Assembly (NCBI RefSeq): GCF_015624485.1
Contig: NZ_CP061378.1
Location: forward strand, 3,286,001 to 3,350,000
Direction: 5' to 3'
DNA from: Bradyrhizobium genosp. L
GTDB lineage: Bacteria > Pseudomonadota > Alphaproteobacteria > Rhizobiales > Xanthobacteraceae
DNA: 64,000 nt
The notes below the pieces were generated by a model, which was not told the DNA's origin, searched no databases, and worked only from the letters and a program-made list of their open reading frames with translations. Made by a program: the position numbers and the translations under genes. Position 1 is the first letter of the stretch. Every line of letters starts with the position of its first letter. Positions 17,098-25,504 of this stretch are shown piece by piece.

Positions 17098-18588
17098 TCA
17101 CCCCAACCGCTGATCCCGCGCGTTCTGGGTGTCCTCGGTCGCGACCTTGACGGCGTCAGCGGCGGCGCGCCTCTCGGCGCCCTTGCGGCTCGAGATGTCG
17201 ATCGCCTTGCGGCCTGCGATCTCGTTGCCCGCGTCAACAGGCATCTGCCAGAAGAACCAGCACGACGCCGCCGAGATCAGCGACACCACGATGAAGGCCG
17301 GCGCGAACACGTCGGCGGACAGTTCGGTCTGGTGATGCAGCGCCAGCGTGGTTTCAACGGAGAAGGCGCCGACCGCGACGCCCGCGGACACCGCGAGTTG
17401 CTGATTGACGCTGACCAGCGTGGTGGCGCGGCTCATCTGCGGCGCCTCGATCTCGGCATAGGCCACGGTGTTGATCGCGGTGAATTGCAGCGAGCGGAAG
17501 AAACCGCCGACCACCAGGATCGTGAAGATCAGCATCAGCGGCGTCGAGATCGTGAACAGGGCGCAGGCGGCCAGGAAGGCGGAGGAGACCACCGCATTGA
17601 CGGTCATCATGTTGCGGAAGCCGAAGGCGCGGATGATCCGCGCCGCCAGCGTCTTCATGCCCATGGCGCCGACGGCAGACGCGAAGGTGACGAGGCCGGA
17701 CTGGAACGGCGACAGCCCGAAGCCGACCTGCATCAACAGCGGTAGCAGGAACGGCAGCGCGCCGATGCCAAGCCGGAACATGAAGCCGCCGACGATCGCC
17801 GCGCGCATCGTCGACAGCCGCAGCAGCGAGAAATCCAGCACCGGCGATCCCGTCCGCTTGGCGTGCATGACATAGAGCGTCATCGAGATCGTGCCGACGC
17901 CGACCAGCAGCGCGATGATCGGCCACGGCAACAGATTGAGGCCTGCGACCGAGAGCCCAAAGGCGATGCCGGCAAGCCCGATGCCGGCGAGCACGAGGCC
18001 ATAGAGATCGAACCGCTCCGGATCGACGCTCTTGATCGGGTCGATATATTTCAGCGCCATGACGATGCCGAGCAGCCCGATCGGGATGTTGATCAGGAAG
18101 ATCCAGTGCCAGGAGAAATAGGTGGTGATGAAGCCGCCGAGCGGCGGCCCGATCACCGGGCCTATCAGCGCCGGCACCGTCACCCAGGCCATCGCGTTGA
18201 CCAGCGCGCTCTTGTCGACCGAGCGCAGCAGCACCAGCCGCCCGACCGGCGTCATCATCGCCCCGCCGAGGCCCTGCAGGATGCGGGCGAACACGAAGTC
18301 GGTCACCGAGGACGACAGCGCGCAGCCGATCGAGCCCAGCATGAACACGGCGACCGCGCCGGCAAACACGATGCGCGCGCCGAATCGATCGGCAGTCCAG
18401 CCGCTCGCCGGGATGAACACCGCGAGTGACAGCAGATAGGAGGTGATCGCCAGCTTGAGGGTCAGCGGGCTGGTGCCGATGTCGGCGGCAATCGCCGGCA
18501 GCGAGGTCGCGATCACCGTGGAATCCATGTTCTCCATGAACAGGGCGGTGGCCACGATGAGCGGGATCAGGCGTTCTTTGTTCATCAA
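17098..18588 (-). CDS. DHA2-family multidrug efflux transporter (MFS, about 14 TM)
   Basis: A 496-residue hydrophobic protein. Motif A appears as PASGWTADRFGARIVF between helices 2 and 3. The motif C region of drug/proton antiporters appears as GPVIGPPLGGFITTYFSWHWIFLINIP, with NIP at the end typical of the DHA2 (EmrB/QacA) branch. It should export toxic compounds with proton influx. No fusion partner (EmrA) or TetR/MarR regulator adjoins it, so it is a lone exporter gene. The C-terminal tail after the last helix is charged and cytoplasmic. Confidence 0.87.
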   Translation of the reverse strand: MMNKERLIPLIVATALFMENMDSTVIATSLPAIAADIGTSPLTLKLAITSYLLSLAVFIPASGWTADRFGARIVFAGAVAVFMLGSIGCALSSSVTDFVFARILQGLGGAMMTPVGRLVLLRSVDKSALVNAMAWVTVPALIGPVIGPPLGGFITTYFSWHWIFLINIPIGLLGIVMALKYIDPIKSVDPERFDLYGLVLAGIGLAGIAFGLSVAGLNLLPWPIIALLVGVGTISMTLYVMHAKRTGSPVLDFSLLRLSTMRAAIVGGFMFRLGIGALPFLLPLLMQVGFGLSPFQSGLVTFASAVGAMGMKTLAARIIRAFGFRNMMTVNAVVSSAFLAACALFTISTPLMLIFTILVVGGFFRSLQFTAINTVAYAEIEAPQMSRATTLVSVNQQLAVSAGVAVGAFSVETTLALHHQTELSADVFAPAFIVVSLISAASCWFFWQMPVDAGNEIAGRKAIDISSRKGAERRAAADAVKVATEDTQNARDQRLG

Positions 18589-18733
18589 AATGGGACGGCT
18601 GGGAGCTGAAAAGGCAGGCGAGGGCGCTGTATCATCCTGCCGCCGGAGTCGCTACGGCGTAAATTGCATGCTGCCTAACTCCTTCGTGAGCCGGTGGATT
18701 GGCCAGGCGAGCACCGGCCCGATTTGCCAAGAT

Positions 18734-18780
18734 ATCGCGGTATGCGATCGGCGCTTGTCAGATTTATCGCATTATGCGAT
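18734..18780. promoter_or_regulatory. Twin palindromic operators of the toxin-antitoxin locus
   Basis: Two 15-bp sites, ATCGCGGTATGCGAT (18734-18748) and ATCGCATTATGCGAT (18766-18780), have arms ATCGC/GCGAT. The second is a near-perfect palindrome. They start 32 bp apart, three helical turns, and the second ends 8 bp before the GTG start of the toxin gene. This is the classic layout for antitoxin autorepression. Site identity is inferred from symmetry and position. Confidence 0.7.
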
Positions 18781-18788
18781 GAGTAATT

Positions 18789-19032
18789 GTGAAAGAGATC
18801 GAATTCACGTCGGCGGCCGTTCGTCAGTGGCGAAAGCTGACCGCTGCGACGCGCGCGCAGATCGACCTCAAGCTGAGGACGTTCGCGGAAAGCGGAGTTG
18901 GTGACGTCAAGGCGCTCAAGGGAGCGCCCGGTATGCGGCTGCGCTCGGGTGATTGGCGCGTGTTGTTCACGGTCCGGGGGCAATACCATCACCGTTCACG
19001 CGGTCGGACACCGTCGCGAGATCTACGATTGA
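18789..19032 (+). pseudogene. RelE/HigB-type toxin gene, frameshifted
   Basis: Translation from GTG 18789 gives a RelE-superfamily start (KEIEFTSAAVRQWRKLT, then LKGAPGMRLRSGDWRVLFTVRG). After about 64 residues the expected C-terminal strand is lost. It is found one base out of frame as NTITVHAVGHRREIYD followed by TGA at 19030-19032. The shift lies at or just after the G5 run 18976-18980 (CCGGGGGCAAT). Skipping one base restores a toxin of about 80 residues, normal for the family. The unshifted frame runs on to 19133 with unrelated sequence. Inactivation, programmed frameshifting or a sequence error are all possible. The antitoxin gene starts 9 bp after the restored stop. Confidence 0.75.
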
Positions 19033-19041
19033 GAGACCATC

Positions 19042-19452
19042 ATGGCAAAAGCCGGCACCGCAAAGAGCAATGTCCAATTCATCCGTACGCCTGGCGGCGA
19101 CGATCTCGCGGTGCTTCCGCGCAACGAGTATGACCGGCTAGTGGCCCTTGCCGCCGAGGCGCAGGAAGATGCGGCGGCGAGCCGCATCGTCCGCAACTCC
19201 GCGCGCGCCGTGAAGGAAGGGCGTGAAGTTGTCTTGCCTAAGGCCGTCGTCGATCGTCTTGCAGCCGGCGACAGCGCAATTCGCGTCATCCGCGAATGGC
19301 GCGACATGATTCAGGGCGAATTGGCAGCGGCCGTTGGCATCAGCCAGAACTATTTGTCTGAGATCGAAACAGGCCGCCGAAAGGGACCCGTGGAACTGCA
19401 GAAGAAGTTTGCTCGGGCCCTGGGCGTACCGGTCGACCTTCTGATCGACTGA
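19042..19452 (+). CDS. Antitoxin with XRE-type helix-turn-helix
   Basis: A 136-residue protein. The N-terminal part (QFIRTPGGDDLAVLPRNEYDRLVAL) resembles Phd/YefM-type antitoxin sequence. The C-terminal half is a Cro/C1-type HTH: IQGELAAAVGISQNYLSEIE, then KKFARALGVPVDLLID. It would bind the RelE-like toxin and repress the operon through the twin palindromes at 18734-18780. Order (toxin first) matches HigBA-like systems. The antitoxin frame is intact although the toxin is not. Confidence 0.82.
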   Translation: MAKAGTAKSNVQFIRTPGGDDLAVLPRNEYDRLVALAAEAQEDAAASRIVRNSARAVKEGREVVLPKAVVDRLAAGDSAIRVIREWRDMIQGELAAAVGISQNYLSEIETGRRKGPVELQKKFARALGVPVDLLID

Positions 19453-19553
19453 GATCCACGATCGCGGGGTTGGCCGGCCCATTGTTTCGGCGCGACGACC
19501 ACCTAAATCTTGCGTGACGCTGGTATGCATCCGCCGGTGTTTTGAGGTGTGTC

Positions 19554-19805
19554 GTGATCTACGTCCTTGCCGCTCTGTTGCCGCCGATCGGGCTGCTCCT
19601 GAACGGGCAGCCGTTCTCGGCCATCTTCAACCTGGTCCTGATCGTGTTTTGTGCGATTTTTGGGCTGTTTTTCCACATCCTGCTGCTGGTGCCGTCGGCC
19701 CATGCCGTGTTCGCGGTCCATATGAGGCGCGAGGACCGGCGCCACCGCGAGGTGGTGGAGGCGATCCGGCGCCACGGACCGCCGCGGGGCTACCGGGTCC
19801 CCTGA
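19554..19805 (+). CDS. YqaE/Pmp3-family small membrane protein
   Basis: An 83-residue protein with two hydrophobic segments. The first contains LAALLPPIGLLLNG, the hallmark of Pmp3/YqaE proteins, and the second is NLVLIVFCAIFGLFFHI. Pmp3 proteins influence membrane potential and stress tolerance in yeast and plants; their bacterial role is unclear. GTG 19554 is chosen because a GAGG site lies at a good distance; a TTG four codons upstream is also open. The charged tail (MRREDRRHREVVEAIRRHG) is longer than in the shortest family members. Confidence 0.8.
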   Translation: MIYVLAALLPPIGLLLNGQPFSAIFNLVLIVFCAIFGLFFHILLLVPSAHAVFAVHMRREDRRHREVVEAIRRHGPPRGYRVP

Positions 19806-19850
19806 AATCGGCCCCGTAAAAAGCCTGTGCATGGCTGGCAAACGCTTTGA

Positions 19851-21479
<1,629 letters not shown>

Positions 21480-21492
21480 GTCTCCCTGGCTG

Positions 21493-21533
21493 TCATTCCG
21501 GGGCTCGCCTCTTGGCGCGAGCCCGGAATCCGG
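21493..21533 (+). terminator. Hairpin downstream of guaB (repeat-derived)
   Basis: ATTCCGGGGCTCGC and GCGAGCCCGGAAT are almost perfect complements around a short loop. This begins 13 bp after the guaB stop. It belongs to a repeat type common in the genus and lacks a clean T-run. It may serve as the transcript end of guaB. Confidence 0.5.
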
Positions 21534-21596
21534 TGCATCTCTGACGCCAGCCTCTCGGTATTGCGCTGGTCGGTCCTATCGCCGCGGCAGAGTCAT

Positions 21597-22178
21597 TCAC
21601 TCTGTGGAAACGGGCTTCGTACTTTTAGTATAGGGCGGCGGTGGAGTGAGTGATTTCGGCTCTGGCATAGTATTAGAGGTTGTTAGGCCGGTCCTCCTCT
21701 CGTACTCCCCCTCCAGATGGGAGAGGAAGTCTAAGGTGTAGGCAAAATACTCCGCCTGAAGCTGGAGTAGGTCGACGTCAACTTCTAGCTGCTGCAGAGT
21801 GACGTCATCATTTGCAGATCGAACGTCCGCATCAAAATCAATCAAGGCCAGTTTGCTATTGAAGTTAAACCAATGGCAATGCGCATACTGGTTTCTGAAG
21901 CGCTTGCACTTCTTGATGGCTCCAAAGCAGTTCTCCCATTTGGGTCCAAGACCCACTCGATAGTATGCCGGGCGAATGAGGGCATCGGCAACATCGATGC
22001 GGGCACTTTCACCGCGCACGCGGTAGAGAACTTTTGCAGCAAGGTCCGTGTTGCTGCTCAGTGCGTGCCCCATGAGTACCATAAGCTTAAATTCGATCTC
22101 GCCGTAGGCCAAGACCATCTGACCGGCGAGGTCGCGTTCCTCCGGAAAGCCCAAGAGATCAGCGAGCGTTTCACGCAT
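21597..22178 (-). CDS. Hypothetical protein in AT-richer island
   Basis: A 193-residue predicted protein that I do not recognise. It is soluble, with Leu/Tyr-rich helical segments (LAGQMVLAYGEIEFKLMVLM, then LQQLEVDVDLLQLQAEYF) and a Pro-rich tail. KKCKRFRNQYAHCHW in the middle recalls the RN-x-H pattern of HEPN-like or RiboL-PSP-HEPN domains, but this is only a resemblance. Base composition is lower in GC than the flanking housekeeping genes, which suggests recent acquisition. The start codon has no strong Shine-Dalgarno site, so the start is uncertain. Confidence 0.6.
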   Translation of the reverse strand: MRETLADLLGFPEERDLAGQMVLAYGEIEFKLMVLMGHALSSNTDLAAKVLYRVRGESARIDVADALIRPAYYRVGLGPKWENCFGAIKKCKRFRNQYAHCHWFNFNSKLALIDFDADVRSANDDVTLQQLEVDVDLLQLQAEYFAYTLDFLSHLEGEYERRTGLTTSNTMPEPKSLTPPPPYTKSTKPVSTE

Positions 22179-22286
22179 AGCAAAGAACCGTTGGAGATTA
22201 CGACGAGAAAGAAGCGCCTGCGTTACAGCTCAAGAGTGTGCGTGAAACGCTAGAGGAAAAACTTGCCACAAAAAATCAAGACGAAG

Positions 22287-22313
22287 AAAAGCCCAGCAAA
22301 AGGGCTGGGCTTT
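22287..22313 (-). terminator. Intrinsic terminator of the 22.3-kb gene
   Basis: AAAGCCCAGC on one arm and GCTGGGCTTT on the other form a stable stem. Read on the minus strand the stem is followed by TTTTCTTCGTCTTG. It begins 5 bp after the stop codon at 22318. On the plus strand the tail is too short to be a good terminator. Confidence 0.75.
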
Positions 22314-22317
22314 ATGA

Positions 22318-23235
22318 CTATGGCGTGTCGTCGGAGCCGGTCGTTTGCAGATCAATTGGATATATCATCTCCAAATTGGCTTCCAAGGTTTGGATCCATT
22401 TCCTTCGCTTGTCTTCGGACCAAGGTTTGCCCGGAGAAGGGAGCCGATCTAGGAGACCAACGATCAATGGGTCCAGATGGGCGCTGCCTGCGCCGCCGCC
22501 GAAAGACATTGGCGCTTCAAGCTTTCCAACACTAGCTGCAACCGGTACATTTCCGACTGCATTCAGCATCGGTTCGATTAGTCTGTCCGGATCAAGAGAC
22601 GTGAAGCCGGCTTGTTTTGCAGACCTATCAAACGCAAGGCGCGCATTGGTTTTTTGTTTTGGTGCAACGCCCATATCAACGAACGTTTGCTCCAGACCGA
22701 GAGGGCGTGGGGGCAGCTGCTTGCCCTTAAACTCCTCATAAATTTTCCGATACAATTCTACGCTCAGAAATGCCCGAACACGGGCTTCCTTTTCGCGCGC
22801 TTCGCTTTTATCGACGATCGAGAACCCAAGATCAGTCAGCTTAAACTTGCCGTCTGCAAGATCAACCAATCCAAATTGCCGAGCTGCACTCAACTTCATG
22901 ATGAATGCGCCGCTCAACGATGATTGGTTCATGGCTCCTGCCAATTGATCGCGCGTATGGGGACGCCCACCGTTTGTAGCAATGGAGCGAGCAACTGAAA
23001 TGGCCGCATCAAGGTCCATATACGGGAAAGCAATTGAGGACTGTTCCCGTTTGACTGTGGGCTTTTTCACGACTTTTGCCTTCGCCTTAGAGATAGCCTT
23101 ATCTGGCTTTGAAGCTACCGTGGCCGTTTCCGCCGGTGCATCTGAACTAGACGCCTGAGGTGGAATTGGCCCTGGGCCGGGTTGGCTAGAAAAGCCTGTC
23201 GGCGGAAATGGCTTGGGCTTCAGAATGATGTTCAT
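22318..23235 (-). CDS. Hypothetical protein with winged-helix-like middle region
   Basis: A 305-residue protein, not recognised. The first ~65 residues are low-complexity, rich in Pro, Ser, Ala and Lys (VSKPDKAISKAKAKVVKKP type), probably disordered and basic. Residues ~75-145 look like a winged helix: LDAAISVARSIATNGGRPHT, then LVDLADGKFKLTDLGFSIV, the latter like the wing of archaeal or mobile-element regulators. The C-terminal half is alpha-helical with no known motif. ATG 23235 has GGGGAAG at a good distance, and a terminator follows the stop, so it is a complete single-gene unit. It may act as a DNA-binding protein of an acquired island. Confidence 0.7.
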   Translation of the reverse strand: MNIILKPKPFPPTGFSSQPGPGPIPPQASSSDAPAETATVASKPDKAISKAKAKVVKKPTVKREQSSIAFPYMDLDAAISVARSIATNGGRPHTRDQLAGAMNQSSLSGAFIMKLSAARQFGLVDLADGKFKLTDLGFSIVDKSEAREKEARVRAFLSVELYRKIYEEFKGKQLPPRPLGLEQTFVDMGVAPKQKTNARLAFDRSAKQAGFTSLDPDRLIEPMLNAVGNVPVAASVGKLEAPMSFGGGAGSAHLDPLIVGLLDRLPSPGKPWSEDKRRKWIQTLEANLEMIYPIDLQTTGSDDTP

Positions 23236-23257
23236 GATCTTCCCCTTTGTGAGGAGT

Positions 23258-23281
23258 CGGTGCGGAGTTTCCTCCGCACCG
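23258..23281 (-). promoter_or_regulatory. GNRA-capped leader hairpin upstream of the 22.3-kb gene
   Basis: On the minus strand, CGGTGCGGAG-GAAA-CTCCGCACCG is a perfect 10-bp stem with a GAAA tetraloop. It sits 23-46 bases before the start codon, just upstream of the ribosome-binding site. No T-run follows, so it is not a terminator on that strand. It may stabilise the mRNA or be a protein-binding element. Confidence 0.5.
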
Positions 23282-23475
23282 CTTTGCTAATTTGCCGCCC
23301 GACATAAGCAGCATCACGCTTGCTTTTTGTCGGCACCGTTAACCGCCTGCGACCAGATTAGAGCCGGCGAAAGAAAGCAGGCTTTTTCACGGGGAAATGC
23401 CGGTCTCGTCGTCCCTTCGGACGGTCTGACCTGGGCACACGTGACATTTCTTACCTCGCGGTAAGAGGGGGTCCT

Positions 23476-23505
23476 CTTGAAGGGAAAAGGGGCCTGTGCT
23501 ACGTT
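23476..23505 (+). promoter_or_regulatory. Candidate sigma-70-type promoter
   Basis: CTTGAAG (-35, TTGAAG at 23477-23482), a 17-bp spacer and TACGTT (-10, 23500-23505) fit the alphaproteobacterial housekeeping pattern. The predicted start is near 23512. It points toward the strong terminator at 23663-23695 with no annotated gene between them. Confidence 0.4.
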
Positions 23506-23511
23506 TCACAC

Positions 23512-23696
23512 GGTCATGCGTGCGACGGCATTCTCTAGCCTCGTCACCACCCCCAACGTTGAGAGGACTTCTGACTCCGCGTTGGGACCTAAATCGGGCC
23601 TCTGGAGTGCGGCTAACACTTTTTGAGGTTGCGGTTCTGGTTCAAGGTATCTTCTAGACCAAGGGCCCCCCCGAGTCAATCGGGGGGGCTCTTTTC
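23512..23696 (+). ncRNA. Candidate small RNA or leaderless micro-ORF transcript, about 185 nt
   Basis: The unit is defined by a candidate promoter at one end and a very strong intrinsic terminator at the other. Inside, CCCAACG (near 23551) and CGTTGGG (near 23579) can close a stem. A 36-codon frame, ATG 23516 to TGA 23624, begins almost at the predicted transcription start but has no ribosome-binding site. I do not recognise it as tmRNA, 6S, SRP or a named alphaproteobacterial sRNA family. Confidence 0.35.
23663..23695 (+). terminator. Strong intrinsic terminator
   Basis: GGGCCCCCCCG and CGGGGGGGCTC form an 11-bp stem with one G-U pair and an AGTCAAT loop, followed by TTTT. It is the best terminator in the window and lies on the plus strand, where no protein gene precedes it within the island. 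Confidence 0.8.
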
Positions 23697-24066
23697 GTAT
23701 CGATGCTGTGGATAGGCGTTATCTAGGCTATCTACCCTCCCCATCTCCCATCCTAGATATCGGTGAGTGCGTGCGGTGACGTCACCTATCTTTTCCGATT
23801 CTGCCCAACTGTCTGTCTCTTGTTAATCGTCAGCTGCACGGCCGCCTGAATTCACGCTCCGTAGCTTTTGGAGATTTGCGCTATCTTGAAATTCCCCAGT
23901 AGCGCACCGGCGGTTCGTAATTCGAATGCCTCACGGCATGAGGCTCATCATTCAAACAACATTTCAAACAACACGCACGTCAAACAGCAAATCCGTCTCC
24001 CTTGCGGGGAGCCGGATTGCATGACTACGTGTCCGCCACGAAACCAATCAATCTGAGGAAATCCTG

Positions 24067-25089
24067 ATGTCCCAAGGAAAGCGCGTCGTTCTCGCCTCGC
24101 GTCCGCATGGCGAGCCCACTGCCGCCAACTTCAAGATCGAGGACTACACGCCGCCGACGGCGGGCGACGGGCAGGTGTTGCTGCGCACCATCTGGCTGTC
24201 GCTCGATCCCTATATGCGCGGCCGCATGGCCGACGGTCCGTCCTATGCCGCGCCGGTGCCGGTCGGCGGCGTGATGGAGGGCGGCACGGTCAGCGAGGTG
24301 ATCGCGTCCAACAATCCTGGCTTTGCCAAGGGTGACATCGTGCTGTCGCGCGCGGGCTGGCAGACCCATGTGCTGTCCGACGGCAAGGGCCTCGCCAAGA
24401 TCGATCCGAAGATCGCGCCGATCTCGACCGCGGTCGGCGTGCTCGGCATGCCCGGCATGACCGCCTATACCGGCCTGCTCGAGATCGGCAAGCCGCAGCC
24501 CGGCGAGACCGTGGTGGTCGCGGCCGCCTCCGGCGCGGTCGGCTCGGCGGTCGGCCAGATCGCCAGGATCAGGGGCGCGCGCGCGATCGGCATTGCCGGC
24601 GGCAAGGACAAATGCGCCTACGTCAAGAACGAGCTCGGCTTCGACGAGTGCCTCGACCATCGCGATCCCAACCTCGCGGCGAAGCTGAAGGAGGCCTGTC
24701 CGAAGGGCATCGACGTCTATTTCGAGAATGTCGGCGGCGCGGTGTTCGAGGCAGTGTTTCCGCTGCTCAACGCCTTCGCGCGCATCCCGGTGTGCGGCCT
24801 GATCGCGCATTACAACGACACCGAGGCGCATGCGCCAAAATGGGCCGGCGCGATGATGCGCAACATCCTGACCAAGCGGCTGACCTTCCGCGGCTTCATC
24901 GTCAGCGACTTCGCCGCGATGCATGGCGACTTCCTGCGCGACATGTCGCAATGGGTGCGTGACGGCAAGGTCAAGTACAAGGAGTTCGTGACCGAGGGGC
25001 TCGACAGCGCGCCGGAGGCCTTCATGGGCCTGCTCAAGGGGGCCAATTTCGGCAAGCAGCTGGTCCGGGTCGGGCCGGATAAGGCCTGA
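24067..25089 (+). CDS. NADP-dependent oxidoreductase, zinc-independent MDR family (CurA/leukotriene B4 dehydrogenase-like)
   Basis: A 340-residue medium-chain reductase without structural or catalytic zinc cysteines. The N-terminal substrate region has LWLSLDPYMRGRM (seen as IWLSLDPYMRGRMAD), diagnostic for the PTGR/CurA branch. The nucleotide motif AASGAVGSAVGQIA is near residues 157-170, and YFENVGGAVFEAVF follows. These enzymes reduce alpha,beta-unsaturated carbonyls with NADPH. Substrate cannot be read. ATG 24067 follows GAGGAAATCCTG, a good ribosome-binding site. Confidence 0.88.
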   Translation: MSQGKRVVLASRPHGEPTAANFKIEDYTPPTAGDGQVLLRTIWLSLDPYMRGRMADGPSYAAPVPVGGVMEGGTVSEVIASNNPGFAKGDIVLSRAGWQTHVLSDGKGLAKIDPKIAPISTAVGVLGMPGMTAYTGLLEIGKPQPGETVVVAAASGAVGSAVGQIARIRGARAIGIAGGKDKCAYVKNELGFDECLDHRDPNLAAKLKEACPKGIDVYFENVGGAVFEAVFPLLNAFARIPVCGLIAHYNDTEAHAPKWAGAMMRNILTKRLTFRGFIVSDFAAMHGDFLRDMSQWVRDGKVKYKEFVTEGLDSAPEAFMGLLKGANFGKQLVRVGPDKA

Positions 25090-25139
25090 GGGCTCTCATT
25101 CCGCGCAGAAACGTATCAAAAACGCCACAACTGGCTGAA

Positions 25140-25163
25140 TTTGGGGGCATTTTTGCCCCCAAA
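25140..25163 (+). terminator. Perfect hairpin after the MDR reductase gene
   Basis: TTTGGGGGC and GCCCCCAAA form a perfect 9-bp stem around ATTTTT. The 3' side continues CGCTTGACC with no T-run. It could end the reductase transcript with help from Rho, or protect its 3' end. Confidence 0.45.
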
Positions 25164-25219
25164 CGCTTGACCGGGAACCCAAGCAGTTGAATCAATATGG
25201 CTATATTTCAGGTGTAGCC

Positions 25220-25498
25220 ATGATTTTTGAAGCTGTTCTTTTCGGGATTATCCTGCTCGCCGTCGGCTATTGGGTGACGATGTTCGTCATGGGCCGGCGC
25301 GACGACGTTTTGCACGGCCATTTCGTCCAGCAAGAGTTGGACACGGGGCCGGTGCGACGGGTCGCTCCTCGCGCTGCTTCCCATGCTCCCGCGCCGCGCA
25401 TGCGGCCGGCCGAAGCAACGCCTGAGCCCAGCAAGGACTCGCTGCAGGCGCTGCTCACGGTCATCAAGCAGGACCTGCAGGACGCCGCGCGGACCTGA
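25220..25498 (+). CDS. Small single-pass membrane protein, unknown function
   Basis: This 92-residue protein starts MIFEAVLFGIILLAVGYWVTMFVMG, one clear transmembrane segment. It continues with a Pro/Ala-rich charged cytoplasmic region and ends in a helix (LQALLTVIKQDLQDA). ATG 25220 is preferred because AGGTG precedes it; a TTG at 25187 would add 11 residues. The convergent phosphoesterase gene ends 6 bp downstream. No function can be assigned. Confidence 0.6.
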   Translation: MIFEAVLFGIILLAVGYWVTMFVMGRRDDVLHGHFVQQELDTGPVRRVAPRAASHAPAPRMRPAEATPEPSKDSLQALLTVIKQDLQDAART

Positions 25499-25504
25499 AC
25501 CTGC

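Larger units (their letters stand above)
23236..24066. other. 831-bp gene-poor stretch of the island
   Basis: No convincing protein gene was found here. From left to right it holds the leader hairpin at 23258-23281, a CTTACC/GGTAAG mini-hairpin near 23450, and a candidate promoter-to-terminator unit at 23476-23696. Beyond 23700 there is about 360 bp of AT-richer sequence without clear signals. The last part must include the promoter of the oxidoreductase gene at 24067. Confidence 0.55.

Noticed and set aside
21873..22253. Plus-strand frame of 126 codons in the island
   Set aside because: It overlaps the minus-strand hypothetical gene, has less protein-like composition and no ribosome-binding site. 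With both unrecognised, some doubt remains.
23500..23696. tmRNA or other housekeeping RNA
   Set aside because: The segment has a terminator and stems but lacks the tRNA-like GGTTCGA acceptor arm and any tag frame that I can recognise, and it matches no RNA I know.
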